Shown one piece after another: positions 34,129 through 43,558 of a stretch of DNA of 64,000 nucleotides. The first letter of the stretch is position 1; each line of letters opens with the position of its first letter. Under the pieces are notes generated by a model. That model was not told the origin of the DNA. It saw nothing but the letters and a program-made list of their open reading frames with translations, and made no database searches. The position numbers and the translations under genes are program-made. This DNA is from Cochlodiniinecator piscidefendens. Its GTDB lineage: Bacteria; Pseudomonadota; Alphaproteobacteria; Rhodobacterales; Rhodobacteraceae. The stretch lies in contig NZ_JAAOIE010000003.1 of the NCBI RefSeq assembly GCF_011326755.1, positions 1 to 64,000 on the forward strand, written 5' to 3'.

Positions 34129-34386
34129 ATGCTTAGAATAACCTGCCCATATTGCGGCAGCCGTAACGAAAGCGAATTTTTATTTGGTGGTCCTGTTGGC
34201 ACAGAGCGCCCAGACCCCAATACAACATCCGATGCAGATTGGATTGAATACCTCACCGTGAAACCAAATCCGTTGGGACCGGTTCAGGAACGTTGGTGGC
34301 ACGCACGCGGGTGCGGCGAATGGCTGACAATCTGGCGGGATACACGGACACACGATATTGTAGAGGCTCCAAATGACACAGAATAA
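34129..34386 (+). CDS. soxD: Sarcosine oxidase delta subunit
   Basis: The product is 85 residues, the usual small subunit. The zinc ligands are C6-x2-C9 (ITCPYCGSR) with H58 and C62 in HARGCGEWL; FLFGGP and ERWWHARGCGEWLTIWRDT are hallmarks. GGAAAC-type ribosome site follows soxB by 13 bases and the 3' end overlaps soxA by 14 bases. Confidence 0.95.
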   Translation: MLRITCPYCGSRNESEFLFGGPVGTERPDPNTTSDADWIEYLTVKPNPLGPVQERWWHARGCGEWLTIWRDTRTHDIVEAPNDTE

Positions 34387-37297
34387 TCGCCTCACATCCG
34401 GTGGGCGCATCAACCGTAATCGAACAGTTAATTTTCGCTTCAATGGTAAACCTTACAAAGGTTTTGAGGGCGATACGCTGGCCTCTGCCTTGATTGCCAA
34501 CGGTGTTAGTGTGACTGCGCGCAGTTTCAAATACCACCGTCCGCGGGGGATTGTTGGTCAGGGGGTCGAAGAGCCTGCGTCACTTGTTGAGTTGGAAGGT
34601 TCCGATGCTTCAGGAAACTGCCCTATAACAACCGTTAAAATTCATGAGGGTTTAGGGGCCAAATCGGTCAATTGCTGGCCGTCTCCAGAGTTTGATCTGG
34701 GTGGTATAAATCAACTGTTTACCAAGTTTCTGCCGGCTGGATTTTACTACAAAACATTCAAATGGCCGAACTGGCATATGTTTGAGCCTTCAATTCGGCG
34801 GGCGGCTGGATTGGCTGGCGCACCTGCCATGCCTCCGGCAGAAGGCCATTTCGAGGCGCGGCATGCTCACGCGGAGGTTCTTATTGCGGGGGCAGGCCCG
34901 GCGGGTCTGATGGCTGCGTTGATCGCTGGTCGGTCTGGAAAACGCGTGTTTCTTGCGGATGAGGGAACTGAAGCAGGTGGTAGTCTGCTCAGTCGTAATC
35001 TGACGATAGATGGGTTGCCTGCGATGAGGTGGGTCGCTGACACTGTTGCAGAGTTGACGGCTATGGAAAATGTCACGCACATTCAGAATGCCACAGTTTG
35101 GGCCTATCGCGAACATAACCTGATGATCGTCAATGAACGTCAACCTAACGGTAAATCTGTGCTTGAACGTAGTTGGCGTGTTCGTGCTGATCAGGTCATC
35201 TGCGCAACAGGTGCTATTGAGCGCGCTATGGTGTTTACCAACAATGATCGCCCGGGTTCGATGATGGCATCTGCGGTGCAATCCTATGTAAATCGTTACG
35301 CCGCTTTGCCGGGCAAAAAGGCTGTGATTTTTACCAACAACAATAGCGCATATGCGGTTGCGGCAGATATGGCAGCGGCTGGCATCAGCATTGAAGCAAT
35401 CGTTGACAGTCGAAAAAATGTTCCCAGCGATGTTACAGGCTTGGTTACGGGCATGAAAGTTCTGAAAGGCCACGTTGTTACTGCGGCCAAGGGGCATAAA
35501 CGGGTCAAATCCGTGGTTGTTTCTTCGATCTCGGGCAACGGATCACAGACGATAAAATGCGATCTTATTGCGCAATCTGGCGGCTGGAACCCAGCGGTGC
35601 ACTTGTTTTCTCAGTCGCGTGGTACGTTGAAATTTGATGAAGACATTGCGAGTTTTGTTCCGGATGTTCCGGCGCAGCCTACTCTAAGTGTTGGGGCTGC
35701 AAATGGCGAGATGACATTAGCGCAAGCGTTGTCATCAGGTGCTGAAGCCGGGGCGCAGGTTTCTGGGGGGGCGTCGACTGAAACGCCAAAAACCAATGAT
35801 GCACCCTATGCGATTGAACCGTTGTGGCGCGTAGAAGCCAAAGGCCCCAAGGGCAAAGCGTTTCTAGATATTCAAAACGATGTATCTGTTGACGACGTAC
35901 ACCTTGCCCTGCGCGAAGGATATACAAACGTTGAACATGTGAAACGCTATACAACGGGTGGCATGGGAATTGATCAGGGGAAAACTGGCAATATCAATAT
36001 TATTGGCACGGTGGCATTACAAAAAGGTGTCGATCTTCAGGATGTTGGAACCACTACTTTTAGGTCCCCATATACGCCTGTGTCATTTGGTGCGATAGGC
36101 GGTCTGCGCGAAGAAAGCGTTCTATTTCCCTATCGCCATACACCTATCACTGAATGGAACCATGCCAATGGCGCATTCATGTACGAAGCGGGTGCGCGGT
36201 GGCGTCGTCCAGGTTATTTCCCCCGCAAAGGTGAAAGCTTTCAAGAAACGGTAAATCGCGAAGCCAGCACTGTTCGTGAAAAAGTGGGGGTTTATGACGG
36301 ATCACCTTTGGGCACATTTGAGCTTAAGGGGCGTGACGTCGGGAAGTTTCTTGATTTCATTTATACGAATGTAATGTCCAACTTAAAACCGGGGAACGGC
36401 CGGTACGGGCTGATGCTTTCGGAAGATGGGCTTATTCTGGATGATGGGGTGACGTTCCGTTTGGATGAAAATCGGTGGATGGTTTCGACGTCTACCGGCC
36501 ATGCGGATGCGATGAATATGCATATGGAAGAATTGCTTCAGACTGAGTTTCCAGATTGGGAAGTCATGATCACTACGGTGACATCGCAATGGAACAACGC
36601 CACGATTTGTGGACCCAAAGCCCGGGATGTGATGGAAGCACTTGGTACGGATATTGATCTGTCACCAGAGAATTTCAAATTCATGTCGTTGCGTGACGGT
36701 ACGGTTGGTGGAATTCCTGCACGCGTCGTGCGGGTTAGCTTTACTGGAGAATTGTCATTTGAGGTGAATGTCGCGCCGCGGCACATGCGCGAACTGTGGC
36801 AAAAGGTGATGGAAGCCGGGGCGCAGTTTGGAATTGAAGCGATTGGATCAGAGGCCAACCATGTTCTGCGTGTCGAAAAAGGATTCCTTTCGTTAGGGCA
36901 CGAAGTTGACGGAACAGCAGACGCTTATGATCTGAATATGGGTTGGGTCATGTCTAAGAAGAAACCAGACTACCTTGGGAAACGGTCTGTGGCTTTGCGT
37001 CGTTCTTCAGGAAAAACCCGCCGTGAATTGGTTGGGTTGCTGCCAGAGGATCCAAACCGTGCAATTCCAGAGGGGGCGCCACTTACCCCAGGAGGACGCA
37101 AAGAAGCCACTGAAGGTCTAACAACGGCTTGTGTTTGGAGTGTTGTTCAAAACCGGTGGGTTGGTCTTGCGTTATTGGAAAATGGTCATGCACGACACGG
37201 CGAAATTGCACATGTGCGATTAAAAGACGGGACAATTCCTGCAAAAATTACTGCCCCGGTGTTTCATGACCCGGCTGGCGAACTGTTGAGGTCTTAA
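34373..37297 (+). CDS. soxA: Sarcosine oxidase alpha subunit
   Basis: The product is 974 residues, near the usual 970-1000. Residues 1-105 form the ferredoxin-like N-terminal part (RTVNFRFNGKPYKGFEGDTLASAL), residues 160-520 the NAD/FAD-type domain with VLIAGAGPAGLMAALIAGRSGK, and residues 590-970 the GcvT-like tetrahydrofolate-binding domain. The last takes up the methylene group set free by sarcosine oxidation. It binds NAD and connects by a channel to the SoxB site in the known enzyme. It overlaps soxD by 14 bases and is 2 bases from soxG. Confidence 0.95.
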   Translation: MTQNNRLTSGGRINRNRTVNFRFNGKPYKGFEGDTLASALIANGVSVTARSFKYHRPRGIVGQGVEEPASLVELEGSDASGNCPITTVKIHEGLGAKSVNCWPSPEFDLGGINQLFTKFLPAGFYYKTFKWPNWHMFEPSIRRAAGLAGAPAMPPAEGHFEARHAHAEVLIAGAGPAGLMAALIAGRSGKRVFLADEGTEAGGSLLSRNLTIDGLPAMRWVADTVAELTAMENVTHIQNATVWAYREHNLMIVNERQPNGKSVLERSWRVRADQVICATGAIERAMVFTNNDRPGSMMASAVQSYVNRYAALPGKKAVIFTNNNSAYAVAADMAAAGISIEAIVDSRKNVPSDVTGLVTGMKVLKGHVVTAAKGHKRVKSVVVSSISGNGSQTIKCDLIAQSGGWNPAVHLFSQSRGTLKFDEDIASFVPDVPAQPTLSVGAANGEMTLAQALSSGAEAGAQVSGGASTETPKTNDAPYAIEPLWRVEAKGPKGKAFLDIQNDVSVDDVHLALREGYTNVEHVKRYTTGGMGIDQGKTGNINIIGTVALQKGVDLQDVGTTTFRSPYTPVSFGAIGGLREESVLFPYRHTPITEWNHANGAFMYEAGARWRRPGYFPRKGESFQETVNREASTVREKVGVYDGSPLGTFELKGRDVGKFLDFIYTNVMSNLKPGNGRYGLMLSEDGLILDDGVTFRLDENRWMVSTSTGHADAMNMHMEELLQTEFPDWEVMITTVTSQWNNATICGPKARDVMEALGTDIDLSPENFKFMSLRDGTVGGIPARVVRVSFTGELSFEVNVAPRHMRELWQKVMEAGAQFGIEAIGSEANHVLRVEKGFLSLGHEVDGTADAYDLNMGWVMSKKKPDYLGKRSVALRRSSGKTRRELVGLLPEDPNRAIPEGAPLTPGGRKEATEGLTTACVWSVVQNRWVGLALLENGHARHGEIAHVRLKDGTIPAKITAPVFHDPAGELLRS

Positions 37298-37299
37298 TC

Positions 37300-37797
37300 A
37301 TGGGGTATAATGTAACAATAAATCGCCAAGGCCTGTCAGCGCTTTTTGACCTTAAGGGGAAAAAGGGCGCAATGAGCGACCATGCAGGTGGCATACTGCC
37401 TGTATTTCCTGACCAGCATAATACCTACACGCAGTCTGCCGGAAGCACCCTGTTTCACATCGGTCGGAACCATTGGATCTTGCGCGGGGATATTTCCGCT
37501 GAAGACACCCTGATTTCGACACTAAAACCTGATCAAGCGCCGTCAGATGTGAGTATTGTGCAGGTATCCGATACCCTTACGTTCTTTTCGGTTGTAGGGG
37601 CCGATGCTGCACAAGTGATGTCAATTGCCTGCCCTTTGGATTTGCATTCGTCTGTCTTTGGGGCAGACGCTGTGACGTACACTGAGGTGTTCGGTCTAAA
37701 GGCACTGGTATTGCGACAGGAGGGCGGCTTTGAATTTGCTGTTGAGCAAAGTTTTGGCGATCTCATTCAAGATTACCTTGATAGAGCGATAGCATAA
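37300..37797 (+). CDS. soxG: Sarcosine oxidase gamma subunit
   Basis: The product is 165 residues, slightly short of the typical 180-200. It has the GcvT-like fold of this subunit: VSIVQVSDTLTFFSVVGADAAQVMSIACPLDLHSSVF is the clearest part, with an LHPxxF-like LDLHSSVF segment. It is required for the heterotetrameric sarcosine oxidase. It is the last sox gene; an unpaired 237-base gap with a hairpin follows. Confidence 0.88.
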   Translation: MGYNVTINRQGLSALFDLKGKKGAMSDHAGGILPVFPDQHNTYTQSAGSTLFHIGRNHWILRGDISAEDTLISTLKPDQAPSDVSIVQVSDTLTFFSVVGADAAQVMSIACPLDLHSSVFGADAVTYTEVFGLKALVLRQEGGFEFAVEQSFGDLIQDYLDRAIA

Positions 37798-37823
37798 TAG
37801 GCGCATTGCTTTGAATAAACTTC

Positions 37824-37852
37824 CTTGCTTGGGCGTTATTTTCCCAAGCAAG
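37824..37852. other. Perfect 10-bp inverted repeat downstream of soxG
   Basis: CTTGCTTGGG (37824-37833) pairs with CCCAAGCAAG (37843-37852) around a 9-nt loop. It is placed where a soxG terminator is expected, 27 bases after the stop, but no T-run follows on either strand, so it may act with Rho or protect the 3' end of the mRNA rather than being a classical terminator. Confidence 0.45.
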
Positions 37853-38034
37853 AATACTATCCAAAAGATAGATCTCCAGAACCTATTGCACGTTGTTCTA
37901 TCCCCTTTGGCACAGGATTATTCTAAACGAATTTCCTACTGTGAGTCCCTGAATAGATATCTCAATTTCCTCGAGAGTCGCCAGATTCGGCGTCGCTATC
38001 TCAGGATAGAATGCTTTTACAAGGGGTCTACAAA

Positions 38035-40512
38035 ATGCCAGCTGTCATTGGAACCAACCAAACAGAAACCCTGATGGGGACGACGGACGAAGATCAAATT
38101 GTAGGTTTGGCGGGCGATGATCAGATTACGGGTTCTTCAGGTGCTGATACAATTTACGGGGATTTTGTTTCTGAAAATTTGCTAAATGGCACGGAAGGTG
38201 CAACGAGCTTTGCGCAATACAGTGAGGATGCTGCGTGGACCGTTACAACCGACGCTGATGGGCATAGTTCTATGTCCCAAACTGTCGAAACCATTCAAGA
38301 TGCCACTTATTCAGTGAGCTTTGATTTGGCGGCAAACTATGGTGCGGGGACAGTCAGCGGTGCTGTCGAAGTGTTATGGAACGGCGTTGTTATTGATAGT
38401 TTCGATACCAATAGTGCGGTCTTTGAGGCGCATGAAATTAACTTTTCCGGTACTGGCGGCGCAGGTGAGCTGACATTTCGTTCGGTCGAAAGCGATGATG
38501 ACAGCTCAGCCCCTGTGATCAATACGGACGGGCCAGTATTCTACTACGAAAAATCTATCATGATAGATGGCGAAGCGGTGACCGTTCAGGCTTTTGCCGA
38601 GGGACAAACCAATATTTATCAGGTGATGAATGGTCAGCTAAATGTCTTTGATGTTGAAACCGAAACCTATTCACCAGCGGGCGCAAGCGCGACTGTCGGT
38701 ATAAATGCCATTGGGTTTAACCAAGAGGATGATTTGATTTATGGTATTGCTGTGGGCAACGGGGTAGATGCGCTTGGCAATGCGGTGTCGCGCAGTGACT
38801 TAGTCATGATCGATGCGACAGGAGATGCCTATCGCATAGGACCTTCGCCATATGCGTCGTGGACTGCGGATTTTGATGATTCTGGCAATCTATGGGCTTT
38901 CCAATCGAGCATGGACCGCGTCACGATGATTGACGTTGACCAGTTTGATGCAGATGGCAACCCGGTTGCGACCACCTTTAAATTTCCAAAGGACATGATT
39001 ACCGACAAAATGTGGGATGTGGCTTTTGATGCGGCAACACAAACTTTTTACGGGCTAGTCCGGCCCAATTCTGAGGGGGGGCCGGGCAAACTATACTCCA
39101 TCGATATTTCTGAGGTCGCCAATGGGGGGGAGCCGATTTTTTCCTCTATTACAATTGACGGGACGATGATTGATGGCGTGATGCATTCTGGAATGCCCGC
39201 AATCACATTTGGGGCATTGATTATTGATGGGGATGGCAACCTATATGCCGGCGGCAATGGTGGCGACCATGATATGGACGATAGCACAGGTACCTCTGGC
39301 GGCATTTATCGTATCGATTTAGACCCAAATACAGGTGCGTATTTTTTAACATTGGTCGCAGATGCGCCCAAAGCTTATTCTAATGACGGTGCTATTGATC
39401 CGCGTTCAATGGATCCATTTACCGAAGTTGACGTATCTGCAGGTGTTTTGATCCGATCACCTGAAATGGTTCCAACGACGGGAGCAGATCAGACCTATGA
39501 CGACACCGTAAATGGGAATGGAGGCCAAGATACCATTGCTGGCGGTCTGGGCGAAGACATTGTGATTGGGGCATCTTTGGGGGACACACTGTCTGGTGAT
39601 GACGATGACGATGCGATTTACGGAGGTGCAGGCCCAGACAGCCCGCCCAACGGATTGATCTCAGTTTATGACGATGACGGCAATCGGTTTGATCAGTTTG
39701 GGAATCCCTTGCCCGAAGACGATGACGTTTTATATGGCGGCGCGGGAAATGATCTTATGAGCGGCTCAGCCGGGCATGATACGCTGAACGGCGGCAGCGG
39801 CGACGATACACTAACCGGGGGGTCAGGTTCAGACAATCTGAGCGGCGGCAGCGGCGACGATAGTATGTCCTCGGGATCTGGTGATGATGTCATATTGGGC
39901 GGCGAAGGAAATGATGTCTTAAAAGGTGGATCGGGTGCTGACTCTCTGGATGGGGGGAATGGGAATGACTCACTCTACGGAGGGTCAGGTGACGACGACG
40001 TTCTCGGAGGTAAAGGCAACGATGTAATCGATTCCGGCGCTGGCGATGACGACGTGCAAGGTGGATATGGCAATGATCGTATTAAGTCAGGCAGCGGCAA
40101 CGATACAGTTTCAGGAGGAGACGGCAATGATTACATCAACGGGCATACAGGCGATGACGTCATCGACGGTGGCGCAGGCAAAGACAAAATTTACGGTGGT
40201 AGTGGAGCTGATGTTATTACAGGCGGTGACGATAGCGATACTTTCGTATTTCGCAGTGGTGATTTAGACGGCAGTACAGATCAAATCACAGACTTTACCC
40301 GTGGAGGTGGTCAATCGGACCGGATTGATCTGCGGGGGCTTGATTTGCTAGATGGTGGTCTATCTCAGAGCGAGTGGATTGCAGAAAATATCACCAATAA
40401 TAATGATGGAACTTTTACAATCGATATCGGGAATGGCGCTATCATTTTGAATGATCACCTCAATCTAGGGGATACATTCCTCGATACGCTTTCCGACGGG
40501 TTGCTGATGTAA
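38035..40512 (+). CDS. Secreted RTX (hemolysin-type calcium-binding) protein with beta-propeller-like middle part
   Basis: The product is 825 residues from the ATG at 38035, with AAGGGG 9 bases upstream; an ATG at 38011 is the alternative. It has no signal peptide, as expected for type I secretion with a C-terminal signal. Residues 10-45 hold one RTX block (GLAGDDQITGSSGADTIYGD), residues 60-160 a beta-rich domain resembling an Asp-box/carbohydrate-binding fold (ESVEVLWNGVVIDSF area), and residues 200-470 look like propeller blades (YQVMNGQLNVFDVET, NLWAFQSSMDRVTMIDVD). From residue 490 an RTX tract with about 20 GGxGxDxxx nonapeptides leads to the usual C-terminus (DTFVFRSGDLDGSTDQITDF, then DRIDLRGL). 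Calcium-dependent folding outside the cell is expected; the biological role is unknown. No hlyB/hlyD-type exporter lies nearby. Confidence 0.88.
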   Translation: MPAVIGTNQTETLMGTTDEDQIVGLAGDDQITGSSGADTIYGDFVSENLLNGTEGATSFAQYSEDAAWTVTTDADGHSSMSQTVETIQDATYSVSFDLAANYGAGTVSGAVEVLWNGVVIDSFDTNSAVFEAHEINFSGTGGAGELTFRSVESDDDSSAPVINTDGPVFYYEKSIMIDGEAVTVQAFAEGQTNIYQVMNGQLNVFDVETETYSPAGASATVGINAIGFNQEDDLIYGIAVGNGVDALGNAVSRSDLVMIDATGDAYRIGPSPYASWTADFDDSGNLWAFQSSMDRVTMIDVDQFDADGNPVATTFKFPKDMITDKMWDVAFDAATQTFYGLVRPNSEGGPGKLYSIDISEVANGGEPIFSSITIDGTMIDGVMHSGMPAITFGALIIDGDGNLYAGGNGGDHDMDDSTGTSGGIYRIDLDPNTGAYFLTLVADAPKAYSNDGAIDPRSMDPFTEVDVSAGVLIRSPEMVPTTGADQTYDDTVNGNGGQDTIAGGLGEDIVIGASLGDTLSGDDDDDAIYGGAGPDSPPNGLISVYDDDGNRFDQFGNPLPEDDDVLYGGAGNDLMSGSAGHDTLNGGSGDDTLTGGSGSDNLSGGSGDDSMSSGSGDDVILGGEGNDVLKGGSGADSLDGGNGNDSLYGGSGDDDVLGGKGNDVIDSGAGDDDVQGGYGNDRIKSGSGNDTVSGGDGNDYINGHTGDDVIDGGAGKDKIYGGSGADVITGGDDSDTFVFRSGDLDGSTDQITDFTRGGGQSDRIDLRGLDLLDGGLSQSEWIAENITNNNDGTFTIDIGNGAIILNDHLNLGDTFLDTLSDGLLM
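39721..40236 (+). repeat. RTX nonapeptide-coding repeat tract
   Basis: Tandem 27-base units encode GG-x-G-x-D-x-[LIV]-x, starting at DDVLYGGAGND and ending at GGSGADVITGGDDSD. Units such as GGCAGCGGCGACGAT recur with small changes. A short earlier block lies at about 39500-39640. The tract is protein-level repetition, not a mobile or CRISPR repeat. Confidence 0.85.
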
Positions 40513-40528
40513 GGAACGGCGCTCTTCG

Positions 40529-41599
40529 TTAAACAGCTGGCATTTGCTGTGTCGCGCAGTGAATGCCACCTCCAAGTTCACCAAGTGGATCTACGTTTAG
40601 CATCACGATCTCTCTGTCTGGGTAATGCTGTTTAAGTTTGGTTTCTGCGATTTGATCTGTCTCAGCATCTCCGAATTGTGCAGCTATTATTGCGCTGTTG
40701 CAGGCATAATAATTGGCGTAAGAGGCGACAAATTCGGGACCCGTGATACGGCGGATATTGGGTTCTGGAATTGTTTCAACATCCAAACCTGCGGTGATAA
40801 GCCGTTCGTGCGTTTCAAGCGCCGCTCGGTGAAATGGGTCCTCATCGTCGATCTGTTCTGGAAGATTGACTAATACGCGACCGGGCCCGGTAAAGCGCGC
40901 AAGGCTATCAATATGGTAATCGGTTATATCTTCCCCCCAAACACCATTTGACCAAATGAGGCGCTCAGCTCCGTAGGCTTGCAGTAAGTGACGTTCGATG
41001 TCTGCGCGCGACATTCCCGGATTACGGTTTCTATTCACCCAAGAACTTTCATGCGCGATGAGGAGGCCATGACCATCTTGTTCCACACCGCCCGCTTCTC
41101 CGAATAGCTCGGTTGGGATGAGGGGTAATTCTAGATGATCGGCAACTCTGCGGGCAATTTGTGAATCGTGTTGATGTGTTTGCTTTTCACCCCATCCATT
41201 AAATTGGATATGTTTGATGGCCAGTTGTCGATCATTGTTGATCGCGAAAATTGGACCTGCATCTCGGCACCACAAATCCTCGGTTGGTATGTCCCATAGT
41301 TCAACCGACGCAGAAAGTTTCTGCCGCGCCGACCTATGAAGGCTTGCATCAGCAAGCATTTTCACGGGCTCAAATTCCGAAATGGTATTGGCGATGTCTG
41401 CTATTGTTTGTTGCGTCAGATCCAGAAATTCTGAATCAGAATAAACCTGACGGCTGGCAGGCCATTGCATGAATGTAAACTGATGCGGCGCTTCCTCAGC
41501 GGGAACACGATAAGAACCGGCCTCTTGCGCACTGAGTTTGCTATGAAATCCAACCGCAGCCAATGCTGCCCCGCCTTTTATCAATCGCCGCCTGTTCAT
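40529..41599 (-). CDS. Tat-exported agmatine/peptidylarginine deiminase-family protein
   Basis: The product is 356 residues from the ATG at 41599, which has AGGTGA upstream and gives the twin-arginine signal NRRRLIKGGAALAAVGF at residues 2-18; an earlier start at 41620 is possible. Family residues are WCRDAGPIF (Asp), HIDSLARF near 215-222 (His-x-Asp) and the nucleophile Cys in GGGIHCATQQMP at the C-terminus. It hydrolyses guanidino groups (agmatine to N-carbamoylputrescine, or arginine residues) with release of ammonia. Export to the periplasm sets it apart from cytosolic agmatine deiminase AguA. It runs convergent to the RTX gene. Confidence 0.88.
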   Translation of the reverse strand: MNRRRLIKGGAALAAVGFHSKLSAQEAGSYRVPAEEAPHQFTFMQWPASRQVYSDSEFLDLTQQTIADIANTISEFEPVKMLADASLHRSARQKLSASVELWDIPTEDLWCRDAGPIFAINNDRQLAIKHIQFNGWGEKQTHQHDSQIARRVADHLELPLIPTELFGEAGGVEQDGHGLLIAHESSWVNRNRNPGMSRADIERHLLQAYGAERLIWSNGVWGEDITDYHIDSLARFTGPGRVLVNLPEQIDDEDPFHRAALETHERLITAGLDVETIPEPNIRRITGPEFVASYANYYACNSAIIAAQFGDAETDQIAETKLKQHYPDREIVMLNVDPLGELGGGIHCATQQMPAV

Positions 41600-41691
41600 G
41601 AAACTATCACCTACGTTCATTCGGGTTCATTATATCTGCTATCCGTTTTTGAACCAATAGAACCTTAAATGCGCCAACGCTGAACACAGCC

Positions 41692-43062
41692 CTATTTGAC
41701 CAAAGCATTGCTCGTGACAGAAGTTGTTTTCGCATGTGGGTTGGGGACAACGGATAAAATGCGCCGTAGGTTTTCGAAACTTTCGCTTGTGCCGTCTTGG
41801 ACTTCTTCAGCCAAAAAGGCATCCAGTCGTGGCCAAACCTTTACGGCATCATCAACCGCGCGATCTGACCCGGTGGTATAAAGGCCCGCCTGGATCATCA
41901 ACTCTGCCTGATCATAGGCCCCTAACAGTCGGCGGGCTTCTTTGATCAATATGTTTTCATCGTCACTCGCCGCGTGGGGCAGGCTTCTGGAAACAGAGCG
42001 CAACAAATCGATTGCGGGGAAACGGCCTCGTTCTGCGATTTTGCGATCCATAACAATATGCCCGTCTAAAACACCCCGCAAAATGTCGGCTACGGGTTCA
42101 TCCATATCTGAGCCTGCAACAAGAACGCTAAACACAGCCGTAATGTCACCGCTATCATCCAATCCAGGGCCGGATCGTTCACAAAGGGAGGTGATTAAAT
42201 GTGTGGTTGACGGGGGGAACCCGCGAAGCGACGGTGGTTCACCGGTAACCAATGCGATTTCACGGTGTGCTTCGGCAAGACGGGTGACAGAATCCGTCAA
42301 CAACAATACGTGCGCGCCGAGATCACGGAAATACTCGGCAATGGTCATGGCTGTTAAAGGACATTGTCGGCGCTGAATGGGGGATTGGTCCGAGGTGGCA
42401 GCGACAACAATCGCGCGGGCCATGCCTTCAGGGCCCAAAGTATTCTCGATAAATTCGCGTACTTCGCGCCCTCGTTCGCCGACAAGCGCAATGACCACAA
42501 CGTCAGCTTCGACGCCTTGGGCAAACTTTGACAGAAGGGTAGATTTTCCAACACCTGAACCCGCGAAAAGCCCGATACGTTGACCTCGAACCAAAGGAAG
42601 CAGTGTGTTGAAGGCAGAAAGCCCGGTTTCTAAACGTGCTCCTAGTGTTTTGCGAATTGTTGCCTTGGGGGGCGCATTGTGGAGTGAACGGGCATCGGGG
42701 CCACGGCGCAGTGGACGACCATCCATCGGTTGGCCAGCGGCATCTATGACACGACCGATCCAACTCGGGTCAGGGGATATGGTCATTGGCCCTTCGTGAA
42801 AAACACGGTCACCGATAACGATTCCGCTGACTTGCCCATCAAGCAGTGCAATGGCCCTGTCTTCGGTAATCTGAAGAATTTCGCCACCGATGAGCGCGCC
42901 TGATTTTGCATGTATAGAAATGCGATCACCAATGCTGGCAATATCTGAAAGCCCTTTAACGACTAGCGTACCATGAGAAATTTCGGCGACACGGCCTATG
43001 GATTGTACAGTGTCGATTGTCGAAATTTCTGCAAGTAAGGATTCTAGCTTTAAATGTGTCAT
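41692..43062 (-). CDS. fliI: Flagellar export ATPase FliI
   Basis: The product is 456 residues from the ATG at 43062 with AGGAGA upstream. It is the hexameric ATPase that energises unloading of chaperoned flagellar substrates at the export gate. Walker A AGSGVGKST is at 167-175 and Walker B LLLTDSVTR near 245; the GERGREVREFIE and GFPPSTTHLI stretches are typical of FliI/SctN ATPases. It is divergent from flgB, with a CtrA-like box between them. Confidence 0.96.
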   Translation of the reverse strand: MTHLKLESLLAEISTIDTVQSIGRVAEISHGTLVVKGLSDIASIGDRISIHAKSGALIGGEILQITEDRAIALLDGQVSGIVIGDRVFHEGPMTISPDPSWIGRVIDAAGQPMDGRPLRRGPDARSLHNAPPKATIRKTLGARLETGLSAFNTLLPLVRGQRIGLFAGSGVGKSTLLSKFAQGVEADVVVIALVGERGREVREFIENTLGPEGMARAIVVAATSDQSPIQRRQCPLTAMTIAEYFRDLGAHVLLLTDSVTRLAEAHREIALVTGEPPSLRGFPPSTTHLITSLCERSGPGLDDSGDITAVFSVLVAGSDMDEPVADILRGVLDGHIVMDRKIAERGRFPAIDLLRSVSRSLPHAASDDENILIKEARRLLGAYDQAELMIQAGLYTTGSDRAVDDAVKVWPRLDAFLAEEVQDGTSESFENLRRILSVVPNPHAKTTSVTSNALVK

Positions 43063-43109
43063 CGGGATTCTCCTGCGTGAGCTGACAACCTTTTCTAAAG
43101 GAATCACAG

Positions 43110-43124
43110 TTAAGCATTGGTTGA
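43110..43124. promoter_or_regulatory. CtrA-like box between fliI and flgB
   Basis: TTAA-GCATTGG-TTGA differs by one base from the CtrA consensus TTAA-N7-TTAA. It lies in the 85-base divergent gap between two flagellar operons, 38 bases before the flgB start. CtrA activates flagellar genes in Caulobacter and many roseobacters. The match alone is weak, but the second site at 57698 in the other divergent flagellar gap supports it. Confidence 0.45.
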
Positions 43125-43147
43125 AACCAATCGAGGGAGAAGCCCCG

Positions 43148-43543
43148 ATGCTTAATAAGATAGAACTCTTCCGCATGGCTGGAGCCATGACCGAACATTC
43201 GAGCGAACGTCATCAGATGATCGCTCGTAATATCGCAAATGCTGATACCCCAGGGTATCAGGCGCGCGATCTTGTTTCTTTTTCTGACACCTATGAACGC
43301 AGTGATACGGGCGGGGCGGCATTACGTTCTACGCGGTCAGGGCATATGGATTTCGTTGGCGGCGGCGTTGGTGCTGAATATGGCACCTATTTGACCCATG
43401 AGGATTCAAACCCGAACGGCAATACCGTTTCTCTTGAAACCGAAATGATGCGCAGCACTGAAAACCGGTTTCAACACGACATGGCGTTGTCGATCTACAA
43501 AACATCACTGGGAATTTTACGCAGCAGCCTTGGGCGTCGCTAA
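43148..43543 (+). CDS. flgB: Flagellar proximal rod protein FlgB
   Basis: The product is 131 residues from the ATG at 43148, preceded by GAGGGAGA; a longer frame upstream has no similarity. It forms part of the periplasmic rod of the basal body. The rod/hook signature RNIANADTPGYQARD (about 29-43) and the C-terminal helix ENRFQHDMALSIYKTSLGILRSSL are present. First gene of flgB-flgC-fliE-fliQ-flgF-flgG-flgA-flgH. Confidence 0.95.
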   Translation: MLNKIELFRMAGAMTEHSSERHQMIARNIANADTPGYQARDLVSFSDTYERSDTGGAALRSTRSGHMDFVGGGVGAEYGTYLTHEDSNPNGNTVSLETEMMRSTENRFQHDMALSIYKTSLGILRSSLGRR

Positions 43544-43558
43544 GCGGAGGATAAATTT

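Noticed and set aside
34790-35497. Antisense open frame of 235 codons inside soxA
   Set aside because: Rich in Arg/His/Cys with no domain; soxA is certain, so this is a shadow frame.
37824-37852. Hairpin after soxG as a classical terminator
   Set aside because: The stem is perfect but no T-run follows on either strand; kept only as an inverted repeat.
39721-40236. Regular short repeats that could suggest a CRISPR array or tandem DNA repeat
   Set aside because: The period is 27 bases in frame with GGxGxDxxx coding and there are no spacers; it is an RTX tract.
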